NCBI RefSeq assembly: GCF_002754315.1
Contig: NZ_PEFE01000001.1
Coordinates: 310,001-374,000 of the forward strand
DNA from: Flavobacterium sp. 11
GTDB taxonomy: Bacteria > Bacteroidota > Bacteroidia > Flavobacteriales > Flavobacteriaceae
Length of the DNA stretch: 64,000 nt
Direction: 5' to 3'
The notes under the pieces are model-generated. The model did no database searches. It saw only the letters and a program-made list of their open reading frames with translations, and was not told the origin of the DNA. Of the stretch, positions 8,586-15,616 are shown piece after piece (the stretch's first letter is position 1; the number at the start of each line of letters is the position of its first letter). A program made the translations under genes and the position numbers.

Positions 8586-9806
8586 ATGAACTATCAGGAA
8601 ACCATAAATTGGATGTTTAATCAACTCCCGATGTACCAACTTCAGGGCGCTTCGGCCTATAAAAAAGATTTAACTAACACGCATTTACTCATAGCTCATC
8701 TTCATCATCCACAAGAAAAACTAAAGTGCATTCATGTTGCGGGAACTAACGGAAAAGGCTCGACATCACACATGTTAGCATCCATACTTCAAGAGGCTGG
8801 TTATAAAGTTGGATTGTACACTTCACCACATTTAAAGGATTTCCGGGAACGCATAAAAATTAACGGAAAGGATATATCTGAAGAATTTGTCACTGATTTC
8901 ATCAATGAGCACAAAAGTTTTTTTGAATCCAATGACATGAGTTTTTTCGAAATGACCGTTGGATTAGCCTTCGATTATTTTGCCAAAGAAAAAGTAGACA
9001 TCGCCGTTATTGAAGTGGGAATGGGCGGAAGATTAGATGCTACCAATATTATCACTCCATTAGTTTCGGTAATTACCAATATAGGATTGGATCACACACA
9101 ATTTTTAGGAAATACATTAGAAGCTGTCGCTTTCGAAAAAGCGGGGATTATCAAACCCAACATTCCTGTAATAATAGGAGAATACACTCCTGAAACCAAA
9201 CCTGTCTTTTTGGCTAAAGCCAAAGAATGCAATTCGGAAATTTATTTTGCTGCTGATTTAATTTCAGAAACCTATCCTTCTGATTTAATTGGCGATTATC
9301 AAATACACAATAAAAAGACAGTTTTACAAACCATCACTGTTTTAAATAGTCAGAGCGAATTTAAAATCACTCCCGAAAATACAAAATTTGGTTTGTTGAA
9401 CGTGGTAAAAAACACCGGACTTCAGGGAAGATGGCAACAATTGAATGAGTTCCCAAAAGTTATTTGCGACACGGCACACAATAAAAACGGACTGGAAATT
9501 GTATTGAATCAAATACAAAAAGAAGATTTTGATACTTTACATATTGTTTTGGGAGTTGTAAATGACAAAGATTTAGATGAAATCTTACCATTATTCCCTA
9601 AAAAAGCAATCTATTATTTCTGTAAAGCCAATATTCCTCGCGGGCTGGACGTTCTAATTTTAAAACAAAAAGCAGCAACTTTCGAACTGAAAGGCGAAGT
9701 ATATAATTCTGTTTCAGAAGCTTATAAAAGAGCAATTGAAAACGCAGCAAAATCTGATTTTATATACATTGGCGGAAGCACCTTTGTAGTAGCAGAAATT
9801 TTATAA
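8586..9806 (+). CDS. folC: Folylpolyglutamate synthase / dihydrofolate synthase
   Basis: This 406-residue protein has the Mur-ligase ATP loop GTNGKGST (residues 53-60), followed by a TSPHLKDFRERIKING stretch typical of FolC. EVGMGGRLDATNI and the C-terminal CDTAHNKNG motif are also diagnostic. The enzyme adds glutamate residues to folates (and may form dihydrofolate from dihydropteroate) in the cytoplasm. Nothing in the sequence is unusual. It is followed directly by the promoter of the tRNA-Val gene. Confidence 0.94.
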   Translation: MNYQETINWMFNQLPMYQLQGASAYKKDLTNTHLLIAHLHHPQEKLKCIHVAGTNGKGSTSHMLASILQEAGYKVGLYTSPHLKDFRERIKINGKDISEEFVTDFINEHKSFFESNDMSFFEMTVGLAFDYFAKEKVDIAVIEVGMGGRLDATNIITPLVSVITNIGLDHTQFLGNTLEAVAFEKAGIIKPNIPVIIGEYTPETKPVFLAKAKECNSEIYFAADLISETYPSDLIGDYQIHNKKTVLQTITVLNSQSEFKITPENTKFGLLNVVKNTGLQGRWQQLNEFPKVICDTAHNKNGLEIVLNQIQKEDFDTLHIVLGVVNDKDLDEILPLFPKKAIYYFCKANIPRGLDVLILKQKAATFELKGEVYNSVSEAYKRAIENAAKSDFIYIGGSTFVVAEIL

Positions 9807-9822
9807 TTTTTTTGGTTTTTAC

Positions 9823-9852
9823 TTGCAAATCTAGAAAAGTGGCGTATATTTG
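9823..9852 (+). promoter_or_regulatory. Consensus promoter of the tRNA-Val gene
   Basis: TTG (9823-9825), a 19-bp spacer, then TATATTTG (9845-9852): a full match to the Bacteroidota consensus. The tRNA starts 40 bp later. Confidence 0.8.
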
Positions 9853-9891
9853 CACACGCAATAACGGAAACGAAAGTAACCAAATTGTTTA

Positions 9892-9966
9892 GGGCGATTA
9901 GCTCAGCTGGTTCAGAGCACCTCGTTTACACCGAGGGGGTCGGGGGTTCGAACCCCTCATCGCCCA
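9892..9966 (+). tRNA. tRNA-Val (anticodon TAC)
   Basis: A complete cloverleaf of 75 bases. The acceptor stem GGGCGAT pairs with ATCGCCC, the D-stem is GCTC/GAGC, and the anticodon loop TTTACAC gives TAC. The T-arm GGGGGTTCGAACCCC is perfect and the discriminator is A. CCA is not encoded. The T-arm and 3' acceptor strand are the same as those at the end of each GIY-YIG unit downstream. Confidence 0.95.
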
Positions 9967-9970
9967 CAAG

Positions 9971-10000
9971 AAACTCCATTAGAAATAATGGAGTTTTTTT
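9971..10000 (+). terminator. Terminator after tRNA-Val
   Basis: AACTCCATTA, loop GAAA, TAATGGAGTT, then a T-run. The same hairpin opens each of the four repeat units, closes the right array, and appears once more in reverse complement at 52754-52777. Confidence 0.85.
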
Positions 10001-10015
10001 TATGTCTAATAGTTT

Positions 10016-10267
10016 ATGGAACACATTACCTACATCCTTTTTAGCGGAATTAAAAATAGATATTATATTGGTTTCACTTCTGATTTAGAAGAACGTATTA
10101 TTCGACACAATCAAAAAAGCAAAGGTTTTACCGGCAACGTAAATGATTGGAAAGTTGTTTATATCGAAAAACACGAAACAAAAGAATTAGCTCAACAAAG
10201 AGAATTACAAATCAAATCTTGGAAAAGCAGGATTAAAATTCAGGAACTAATTTCAAAAAAAGATTAG
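10016..10267 (+). CDS. GIY-YIG nuclease family protein, copy 1
   Basis: This single-domain protein of 83 residues begins TYILFSGIKNRYYIGFTSDLEERIIRHN-like, with the paired Tyr/Ile-Gly motifs of the GIY-YIG fold, the conserved Arg in DLEERIIRHN, and a Glu in QQRELQIKSWKSR as the probable metal ligand. Family members of this length are UvrC-like stand-alone nucleases of unknown cellular role. The last codons (Lys-Lys-Asp-stop) run into the tRNA-like sequence: the final GAT and the TAG stop occupy tRNA-like positions 5-10. The position between tRNA pieces suggests a mobile or homing-like element (inference). It is identical in protein sequence to copy 2. Confidence 0.85.
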   Translation: MEHITYILFSGIKNRYYIGFTSDLEERIIRHNQKSKGFTGNVNDWKVVYIEKHETKELAQQRELQIKSWKSRIKIQELISKKD

Positions 10268-10333
10268 TTCAGCTGGTTCAGAGCATTCCGATTCTATCGG
10301 AAGTGGTCGGGGGTTCGAACCCCTCATCGCCCA
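10262..10333 (+). other. tRNA-like sequence lacking a paired 5' acceptor strand, copy 1
   Basis: The D-arm (GTTC/GAGC), an anticodon-type stem-loop (TTCCG ATTCTAT CGGAA, which would read TCT), a perfect T-arm and ATCGCCCA are present. The seven bases that should pair with the 3' acceptor strand read AAAAGAT and pair only at three positions, because they are the end of the nuclease gene. A functional tRNA is unlikely. The 3' half matches the tRNA-Val upstream. Confidence 0.75.
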
Positions 10334-10337
10334 CAAA

Positions 10338-10367
10338 AAACTCCATTAGAAATAATGGAGTTTTTTT
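10338..10367 (+). terminator. Terminator hairpin of unit 2
   Basis: Same AACTCCATTA-GAAA-TAATGGAGTT hairpin with T-run as after the tRNA-Val gene. Confidence 0.8.
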
Positions 10368-10382
10368 TATGTCTAATAGTTT

Positions 10383-10634
10383 ATGGAACACATTACCTAC
10401 ATCCTTTTTAGCGGAATTAAAAATAGATATTATATTGGTTTCACTTCTGATTTAGAAGAACGTATTATTCGACACAATCAAAAAAGCAAAGGTTTTACCG
10501 GCAACGTAAATGATTGGAAAGTTGTTTATATCGAAAAACACGAAACAAAAGAATTAGCTCAACAAAGAGAATTACAAATCAAATCTTGGAAAAGCAGGAT
10601 TAAAATTCAGGAACTAATTTCAAAAAAAGATTAG
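10383..10634 (+). CDS. GIY-YIG nuclease family protein, copy 2
   Basis: The 83-residue protein is identical to copy 1 (10016-10267), with the same YYIG motif, conserved arginine and C-terminal RELQIKSWKSR glutamate. Its stop codon again lies inside a tRNA-like sequence. No separate promoter is visible, and the terminator hairpin upstream should reduce read-through from the tRNA promoter, so expression may be low. Perfect identity between tandem copies points to recent duplication or gene conversion. It is the last gene before the serine recombinase, which faces it on the other strand. Confidence 0.85.
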   Translation: MEHITYILFSGIKNRYYIGFTSDLEERIIRHNQKSKGFTGNVNDWKVVYIEKHETKELAQQRELQIKSWKSRIKIQELISKKD

Positions 10635-10700
10635 TTCAGCTGGTTCAGAGCATTCCGATTCTATCGGAAGTGGTCGGGGGTTCGAACCCCTCATCGCCCA
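10629..10700 (+). other. tRNA-like sequence lacking a paired 5' acceptor strand, copy 2
   Basis: Same sequence as copy 1. Its last ten bases also encode the stop codon and last codons of the serine recombinase on the minus strand (stop at 10693-10691). Confidence 0.75.
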
Positions 10701-12214
10701 CTGTGAGGGATTACCGAAAGGTTTTCCCTCTTTTTTTTGTATATAAGACATCCCTTTTCCTCCATTTTACTGGCATTATGAGAAAATATATCTAAAATTG
10801 TAGGTGTTCGATATATACCCTCTTGGTAGTATAAGTTACCATTGAACACCATCTTTACAAACTCACGCTTTTGCAGAGTATCTGACCTCGTGTAGACATG
10901 TTTGACATCACCCAATAAATCCAGATTACGGTCTAAAATCTCGAAGGCCTTCCCTTGATTTGGGCTAAGTCTTTCTATTGCTGCTGTAATGGTCAATATA
11001 TGGTCACTGTAGGTTGAATACCATCTTTCGTAGGTATCCTTGTTTATCTCGTCCCTAAACCATTTTTCTTCTACTGCATTTAATAGCTGCTGTACTCCCT
11101 CCAGCTCATGTTTTTTGTCTGCTACTTTTTTCTTGTTTGCCTTTACTTCCTGTTCAATTGAGGCGTAACTGCCATCTCTTATCTCTTTAATCTGTCTTTC
11201 GGGAACGCTCATGAGATCGCAGACATTTAAGAATTGCTCATGTGCTTTGATTGCACTTATATTGTTATGTTTTGAATGCTTGCATTTATAATAGTAGAAG
11301 TATTTTCCAGATTTACCACGAGAAGGCGCACCAGTAAGCGGAGTTCCACAATGGCATTTTACAACGCCCCGTAGCGGTATTTCATCATCGATAACTACCT
11401 TTACTTTATCAACTTTCTTCATTTTGGACTGTACCATTGTCCATGTTGTCTTATCAACTATTGGCTCATGAATGGCTGGAAAAAGACCTCCCGGCAGATC
11501 TTTGAACGGCTCAACCCTTACAAGCCCTGCATAAACAGGATTTGCAAGCACACGATCAATAGCCATGTTGCCTTTCCTGTCAAAACCTGATTGATAAGCT
11601 ATTTCTTTGATTTTATATAACGGCACATCACGCAGATACATATCATAAATTGTTTTGACAATTTTAGCTTCTATCTCATTTACTTCAAGGTGGCGCTGTT
11701 TTCCTTCTCCAACCTTGCTGTAGCCGAAAGGTTTTTCTCTGGTAAGGAAACGACCTTCTTTTGCACGGGCTGTATAGAGTCCGCCACGCACTTTTATACT
11801 CCTGTTGATATTGTCTTCTTCAGCTAGCAACAATTGTAAGCCTGCTCGGAAAAAGCTTCCCGGTGTATCATAATCAAAAACGATCCCTTCAGTCACGCTG
11901 ATAATCTGAATACTGTATTTTTTTTGAAATTGTTTGACCAAACTCATAGCTTCACCCGCATCCCTGCTGAAACGGTCAAGCTGGTCTACAAGTAGGTAAT
12001 CCACCGATTTATAATGCCTGGCAATGAATGCCTGTAATTTTATAAAATCTGGACGGTCAAAAGTCTTGGCACTTTTACCCCTGTCAATGAAGGAATCCAC
12101 CAACTGTATATTATTATATTGCAGGTATTGATCGGTATACAATTCCTGTCTTTCAATCGAGCCATTACTTTGCCCTAATTGACTAAATCTTAAATATCTA
12201 ATCGCCCTCTTCAT
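10691..12214 (-). CDS. Large serine recombinase (site-specific integrase)
   Basis: This is a protein of 507 residues. The N-terminal resolvase domain starts KRAIRYLRFSQLGQSNGSIE, with the catalytic serine at about S11 and the DQLDRFSRDAGEA motif near residue 77. A central recombinase domain follows (EKPFGYSK onward). A zinc-ribbon-like segment contains CHCGTPL and a second Cys/His pair near residue 310, then a coiled-coil-like Lys/Glu-rich region. Such enzymes integrate and excise mobile elements at short att sites. The 3' end of the gene overlaps the tRNA-like sequence at the left junction. The ATG overlaps the end of the small upstream gene by 17 bases, which suggests coupled translation. 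Confidence 0.92.
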   Translation of the reverse strand: MKRAIRYLRFSQLGQSNGSIERQELYTDQYLQYNNIQLVDSFIDRGKSAKTFDRPDFIKLQAFIARHYKSVDYLLVDQLDRFSRDAGEAMSLVKQFQKKYSIQIISVTEGIVFDYDTPGSFFRAGLQLLLAEEDNINRSIKVRGGLYTARAKEGRFLTREKPFGYSKVGEGKQRHLEVNEIEAKIVKTIYDMYLRDVPLYKIKEIAYQSGFDRKGNMAIDRVLANPVYAGLVRVEPFKDLPGGLFPAIHEPIVDKTTWTMVQSKMKKVDKVKVVIDDEIPLRGVVKCHCGTPLTGAPSRGKSGKYFYYYKCKHSKHNNISAIKAHEQFLNVCDLMSVPERQIKEIRDGSYASIEQEVKANKKKVADKKHELEGVQQLLNAVEEKWFRDEINKDTYERWYSTYSDHILTITAAIERLSPNQGKAFEILDRNLDLLGDVKHVYTRSDTLQKREFVKMVFNGNLYYQEGIYRTPTILDIFSHNASKMEEKGCLIYKKKRENLSVIPHSGR

Positions 12215-12353
12215 ATAATTCTTTCAATGTTAATGATACAATAATTTCAATCATTAAATCTACGAATTTTTGTTCTTTTTCCCGTTCTATATCTTCATAA
12301 TTTTTTGAGATATATTCTTCTACATCAGTCTGTTTGATAAATTCCTGTTTCAT
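12198..12353 (-). CDS. Small protein of 51 residues coupled to the recombinase
   Basis: An ATG preceded by AAAGGAGGTG at ideal distance opens a 51-codon gene starting MKQEFIKQTDVEEYI and ending ELYEEGD. Its last 17 bases overlap the start of the serine recombinase in another frame. The full-length Shine-Dalgarno is striking in this group, where such sites are often absent. The protein is acidic and probably helical, and I recognise no family. Because of its position it may be a recombinase accessory factor or simply a translational lead-in for the recombinase (inference). Confidence 0.65.
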   Translation of the reverse strand: MKQEFIKQTDVEEYISKNYEDIEREKEQKFVDLMIEIIVSLTLKELYEEGD

Positions 12354-12633
12354 TTTTCACCTCCTTTGCCTTTTGTTAAAACGATGTTTGTTTTTAATTC
12401 TTATGAATTTAAACCATCTGACAGCTTAGGAGTAATTACAGTCTCACCTAGGAACTCTTTGGCTGCATTAGTCTCAAAGCAATATTAGAAACAGTTGTAA
12501 AAAAACAAAGACAATCCCTCCTTATCGTCAGGACAGTCTTTGTTTTTAAAAAGAGTTGGTACAGCCAATTTGATGAATCACTCCTTTGTCGTGAATCAAC
12601 AAAAAGGCTGGCGATTAAAATTGATAGTATGCA
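12354..12633. other. Intergenic region between mobilisation and recombinase genes
   Basis: It carries the Shine-Dalgarno of the small gene at its left end and a terminator at 12501-12547. No other gene or clear promoter box was seen. Confidence 0.5.
12501..12547. terminator. Terminator after the mobilisation operon
   Basis: AAAAACAAAGAC and GTCTTTGTTTTT form a 12-bp perfect stem around a 23-base loop, with T-runs on both strands. It follows the relaxase gene on the minus strand. Confidence 0.7.
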
Positions 12634-13923
12634 CTATCTTTTTTTGCGTCTGGCTTTCTTTTTCATTTGGTTGACAAATAATTCTTCATCATAGTCTTCT
12701 GCTTTTCCATTGGATAATAACCCTCCAAAGACTTCAATAAGGTTGTTTTCTTCGTGGCTATAGGACATATTTTCCTTAACCAAAAAGTCAAACAGCTTGT
12801 GTGATTGTTTGATATCTTCATTTATAGTCGCATTTTTCTTTGAAGCACCATTTCCCTGCACAGGTTGCTCTATTTTATTGCCATTATTCCACCATTCATT
12901 GAAAACGTTAGCCGAAAGGTTTTTGCCTAATTGCGAACCATTCCACACGGATTTTGAACTATGGTCAATAAACGTTATTCCATAAACTCTGCCTTCGGTA
13001 TTTCGTCTTACAACGGTATTAATACCTCGTTCCAACAACCGTTTTTTGAATTCTTTTTCATTCGATGCCGTCTGCAAGCACATCTCAATGGTTGTCTTAA
13101 GCAAAGCTTCGGATGGCTCATTTTTCAACAATTCTTTGGACTGGGCATAGTGTTGTTGAAGCTGAACATATCCTGCCTGTTTACCGAACAGCGAAGCCTT
13201 AAAGGGATTGCTTGCTTTTTCTCCCTTTTCATTTAATGCAAAATATACCAGTCCTTGTTTTGGGATTCCATTAAATTCACCCTTGACTTCTTCAGCGGTA
13301 ATATTGAAAAGGGAAAGCAGGGCATTGTAGGTGCCGAAACCCTCAAATTTATAGTTCTTTGGTAAATGACGGATTACCGAAGCCATCTGGCTCTTTATGT
13401 CACCAGCCTTATAATCAACGGGTTTGAATATTTGATTTTGTGGATTTTGCTTTTTCTCGATAGCCGATATCAGGCAGTATTGTTTTTCCAATTCGCGACA
13501 GACATCCATCGAACGCCTTTTTTCAAATTTATCAGATATTTTCCTGCCATTTTCATCCACACAAACTGATACGATATGAATATGGGTCCGCTCAAGATCT
13601 GTATGCTTGAATACCACAAAAGGCTGTTCAGCGTAACCCATTTTCTGCATATACTCCTGAGCCAGCTTTTCAAATTGTTCATCACTTACTTTATCCTTCG
13701 GATCAGGATTGAGAGAGATATGTAATATTGGTTTTTCAGTCTTTCGATTGGCAAGCAAGTACGGTTCAAAAGAACGCAACAGTTGACTGGTGGCATAACT
13801 GCCATCAGGAGTTTCAATTATCTTATTGGTATACAAAACCTGCCCATTTTCATTTTCCACTTTGAGTTGATTGTACACCAATGCACCATACAGATTGCTC
13901 CCTCTTCCGATTTTCGCTATCAT
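12634..13923 (-). CDS. mobB: Relaxase/mobilisation nuclease (Bacteroidota MobB type)
   Basis: This 429-residue protein begins MIAKIGRGSNLYGALVYNQL, characteristic of Bacteroidota MobB relaxases. The metal-binding triad lies in FKHTDLERTHIHIVSV, with histidines at about 107, 114 and 116. Relaxases nick oriT and lead DNA into the recipient during mobilisation. The C-terminus is Lys/Arg-rich. The start overlaps the stop of mobA by 4 bases (ATGA). No coupling protein or type IV secretion genes are present nearby, so the element would need transfer machinery in trans and would be mobilisable rather than self-transmissible (inference). Confidence 0.9.
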   Translation of the reverse strand: MIAKIGRGSNLYGALVYNQLKVENENGQVLYTNKIIETPDGSYATSQLLRSFEPYLLANRKTEKPILHISLNPDPKDKVSDEQFEKLAQEYMQKMGYAEQPFVVFKHTDLERTHIHIVSVCVDENGRKISDKFEKRRSMDVCRELEKQYCLISAIEKKQNPQNQIFKPVDYKAGDIKSQMASVIRHLPKNYKFEGFGTYNALLSLFNITAEEVKGEFNGIPKQGLVYFALNEKGEKASNPFKASLFGKQAGYVQLQQHYAQSKELLKNEPSEALLKTTIEMCLQTASNEKEFKKRLLERGINTVVRRNTEGRVYGITFIDHSSKSVWNGSQLGKNLSANVFNEWWNNGNKIEQPVQGNGASKKNATINEDIKQSHKLFDFLVKENMSYSHEENNLIEVFGGLLSNGKAEDYDEELFVNQMKKKARRKKR

Positions 13924-14351
13924 TTTTTCAGGTATTTTGCTTCAAACTCCTGGGTTAGTAGAATGATTTTTTGGCACAATACCGCCATTTCTGCTGTCTG
14001 TTTTTCCAATTTATAGAGATAGGCTGCGGCTTTCTTTTCAGAAAAATTGCGGTACAGTATTTTTACCACTTGGTTATAATTGGTTCCTACAGCCCTGAAC
14101 TGTCCGAATAGGGTGGTCAGGCGCATATAGTAATCCATGGTTGCCTTGTCAACCGTTACGATTGTAATGCCTTTTTGGAAGACACATGCCGTAATAAAAT
14201 GGGCCATTACATCCATTCGTGAAGCTTCATAGAGAGAAAGGAATCGTGCATTTTCCTCAGCACTAAGGCTTATAGAATAGCGGTGAACGGCGGGATCTTT
14301 CTTGGGATGCCTGCCTCCTTTATGCGAGGTAGTTTTGCCGTTGCTTTCCAT
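13920..14351 (-). CDS. mobA: Mobilisation accessory protein (Bacteroidota MobA type)
   Basis: This protein of 143 residues has a basic N-terminus (SHKGGRHPKKDPAVHRYSIS) followed by a helical region, LSAEENARFLSLYEASRM, and the segment FGQFRAVGTNYNQVVKILYR, which is typical of MobA/MobC-like relaxosome proteins. Such proteins bind oriT and help the relaxase. It is the first gene of the two-gene mobilisation operon. The 216-bp region upstream, shared with a divergent gene, is the natural place to look for oriT. Confidence 0.85.
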   Translation of the reverse strand: MESNGKTTSHKGGRHPKKDPAVHRYSISLSAEENARFLSLYEASRMDVMAHFITACVFQKGITIVTVDKATMDYYMRLTTLFGQFRAVGTNYNQVVKILYRNFSEKKAAAYLYKLEKQTAEMAVLCQKIILLTQEFEAKYLKK

Positions 14352-14567
14352 TACCGTTATTACTGGTTTCGTTTAAACAATTTAAAAACCAATATACTTT
14401 ATCATTAGTAATGACCTCTGGATATTGGAGAATATGGAAGCATTTGGCTTACTATTTCCGCATGTTGATTTTCGCCTTAAGGACAACTTCCGTCAAACAA
14501 AGCCACGACAGGACCCTTTCTAAGAGTGCCTCGCTTTCGGGATTAATTTCATGAGAAACGTGAAATT
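14352..14567. promoter_or_regulatory. Divergent intergenic region, possible oriT
   Basis: This region lies upstream of mobA, where oriT often sits in mobilisable elements. No nick-site consensus could be recognised by eye, so the assignment rests only on position. Confidence 0.3.
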
Positions 14568-14568
14568 A
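14544..14568. promoter_or_regulatory. Inverted repeat over the start of the nucleotidyltransferase gene
   Basis: TAATTTCA, 9 bases, TGAAATTA: a perfect 8-bp inverted repeat whose last base is the A of the ATG. It could be an operator for autoregulation or an RNA hairpin hiding the ribosome-binding region. Confidence 0.45.
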
Positions 14569-15257
14569 TGCTCTACAAAGAAACAGTTAGCAAGGAGATG
14601 TGGGAACTTCTCCAAAGGCTTATGAAAGATGAAAAATTGAAAGACTATATATTGGTCGGCGGTACGGCGTTAGCCTTACGACTGGGACATCGCTTATCAG
14701 TGGATCTAGATCTTTTTACAACAAAAACTTTTAATTCGCAGATGATGCTCAAATATCTGCATGACACTTACGATGTAAATGAAAAGGAAAGCCAGTTCTT
14801 CCCGAACACTGTTCTTACCTACATCGATGATATAAAAGTCGATATTGTTACACACAATTACCCTCTTCTGAATTCCGTGGAAACAGCTGAAGGAGTCCGC
14901 ATGATTTCCAATGAAGATATTGGAGCAATGAAACTCCATGCGATTCATCAGAGCGGAGACAGGTACAAGGATTTTGTTGACATGTACTTTATGCTTGAAC
15001 GAGAACCATTAAAGTTCTACCTACAAGCCTATCAGAGAAAATATGATAAGGATTCCTACTGGGCTTCCATAGGTCTCAATACATATGACAAGATTAGTAC
15101 CTTTGAAGGTATAGATATGCTGAAAGAAAAAGAGCAAAACTGGAAAATTATCCAAAAACGGCTGGAACTGGCAGTAAAAAATCCGTTGTATAAATTTAAA
15201 TCAGAAAGCCAGGATTTACCGATTAATCCCAACAAAAAGAGAGGATTTCGCAGGTAA
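14568..15257 (+). CDS. Nucleotidyltransferase AbiEii/AbiGii toxin-family protein
   Basis: This 229-residue protein has the nucleotidyltransferase core LVGGTALALRLGHRLSVDLD (residues 29-48), followed by LF, giving the GG plus paired aspartates (about D46, D48) that bind metal and nucleotide. Relatives include the AbiEii toxin and MenT-type enzymes, which modify tRNA or other targets. A partner gene follows 47 bp downstream. The pair resembles two-gene toxin-antitoxin modules common on Bacteroidota mobile DNA, although in those I know the non-enzymatic gene usually comes first. The N-terminal stretch before the core is short. Toxicity is not shown. Confidence 0.85.
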   Translation: MLYKETVSKEMWELLQRLMKDEKLKDYILVGGTALALRLGHRLSVDLDLFTTKTFNSQMMLKYLHDTYDVNEKESQFFPNTVLTYIDDIKVDIVTHNYPLLNSVETAEGVRMISNEDIGAMKLHAIHQSGDRYKDFVDMYFMLEREPLKFYLQAYQRKYDKDSYWASIGLNTYDKISTFEGIDMLKEKEQNWKIIQKRLELAVKNPLYKFKSESQDLPINPNKKRGFRR

Positions 15258-15273
15258 TTAAGCAAAAAATACT

Positions 15274-15281
15274 TATATTTG
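15274..15281 (+). promoter_or_regulatory. Candidate -7 box before the 103-residue gene
   Basis: TATATTTG matches TAnnTTTG, 24 bp before the ATG at 15305. No TTG is seen at the right distance upstream. Confidence 0.35.
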
Positions 15282-15304
15282 ATACTACACCAATTAAAAA
15301 AATA

Positions 15305-15616
15305 ATGAAGCCATTAACCAAACATATACCTAATCTTCACCCTAAATTCTTTTGGGATTTTAGATTCGACAGTATTGACTGGGATGGAGGATATAAAATG
15401 GTAATTGCCCGTATTGTTGAGCGTGGAGGTCAGGATCAAATTGACGAAATCGTCCGTTTTTATGGTCGTGAAAAAGTAATTACTTCTATCCGTGACGAGA
15501 TTTTCTTTCTTCCCAACTATGCCATTGAGAATGCTCTTAAATTCTTTCCCGAACTCAAAAAGGAAGAGATGTATTGCTATCTGAACCGCAAAGACAAACC
15601 CTATCACTGGATTTAG
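15305..15616 (+). CDS. Small DUF6922-like protein, partner of the nucleotidyltransferase
   Basis: This protein of 103 residues starts MKPLTKHIPNLHPKFFWDFR and contains IDWDGGYKMVIARIVERGG and a later helix pair ending ALKFFPELKKEEMYCYLNR. This pattern is familiar from small Bacteroidota proteins (DUF6922-like) encoded beside AbiEii-type nucleotidyltransferases, where they are taken to be the antitoxin side of a two-gene module. The assignment is by recall of the sequence pattern and by neighbourhood. It may have its own promoter, since a TATATTTG box lies in the 47-bp gap. Confidence 0.65.
   Translation: MKPLTKHIPNLHPKFFWDFRFDSIDWDGGYKMVIARIVERGGQDQIDEIVRFYGREKVITSIRDEIFFLPNYAIENALKFFPELKKEEMYCYLNRKDKPYHWI

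Larger units (their letters stand above)
9967..10333 (+). repeat. 367-bp GIY-YIG/tRNA-like unit, copy 1
   Basis: The unit runs from just after the tRNA discriminator base to the next discriminator-like A. It holds a terminator hairpin, a GIY-YIG gene and a tRNA-like sequence without its own 5' acceptor strand. Copy 2 follows head to tail and differs visibly only near the start (CAAGAAACT versus CAAAAAACT). Confidence 0.9.
10334..10700 (+). repeat. 367-bp GIY-YIG/tRNA-like unit, copy 2
   Basis: Tandem copy of the preceding unit, ending at a discriminator-like A at 10700. The sequence after it does not continue with the expected CAAAAAACTCC; that continuation reappears at 51884. Position 10700/10701 is therefore the left junction of the interval that separates the two arrays. 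Confidence 0.9.

Noticed and set aside
9885..10088. A 67-codon reading frame across tRNA-Val and the following hairpin
   Set aside because: It is a translation of the tRNA gene (SSAGSEHLVYTEGVGGSNPS is a well-known tRNA artefact) and overlaps the GIY-YIG gene in the wrong frame.
10262..10333. Calling the tRNA-like sequence a functional tRNA-Arg(TCT)
   Set aside because: Four of seven acceptor pairs fail and its 5' strand is the end of the nuclease gene.
9967..10700. Tandem repeats as a CRISPR array
   Set aside because: The 367-bp units are coding and identical throughout. There are no short repeats with variable spacers anywhere in the window.
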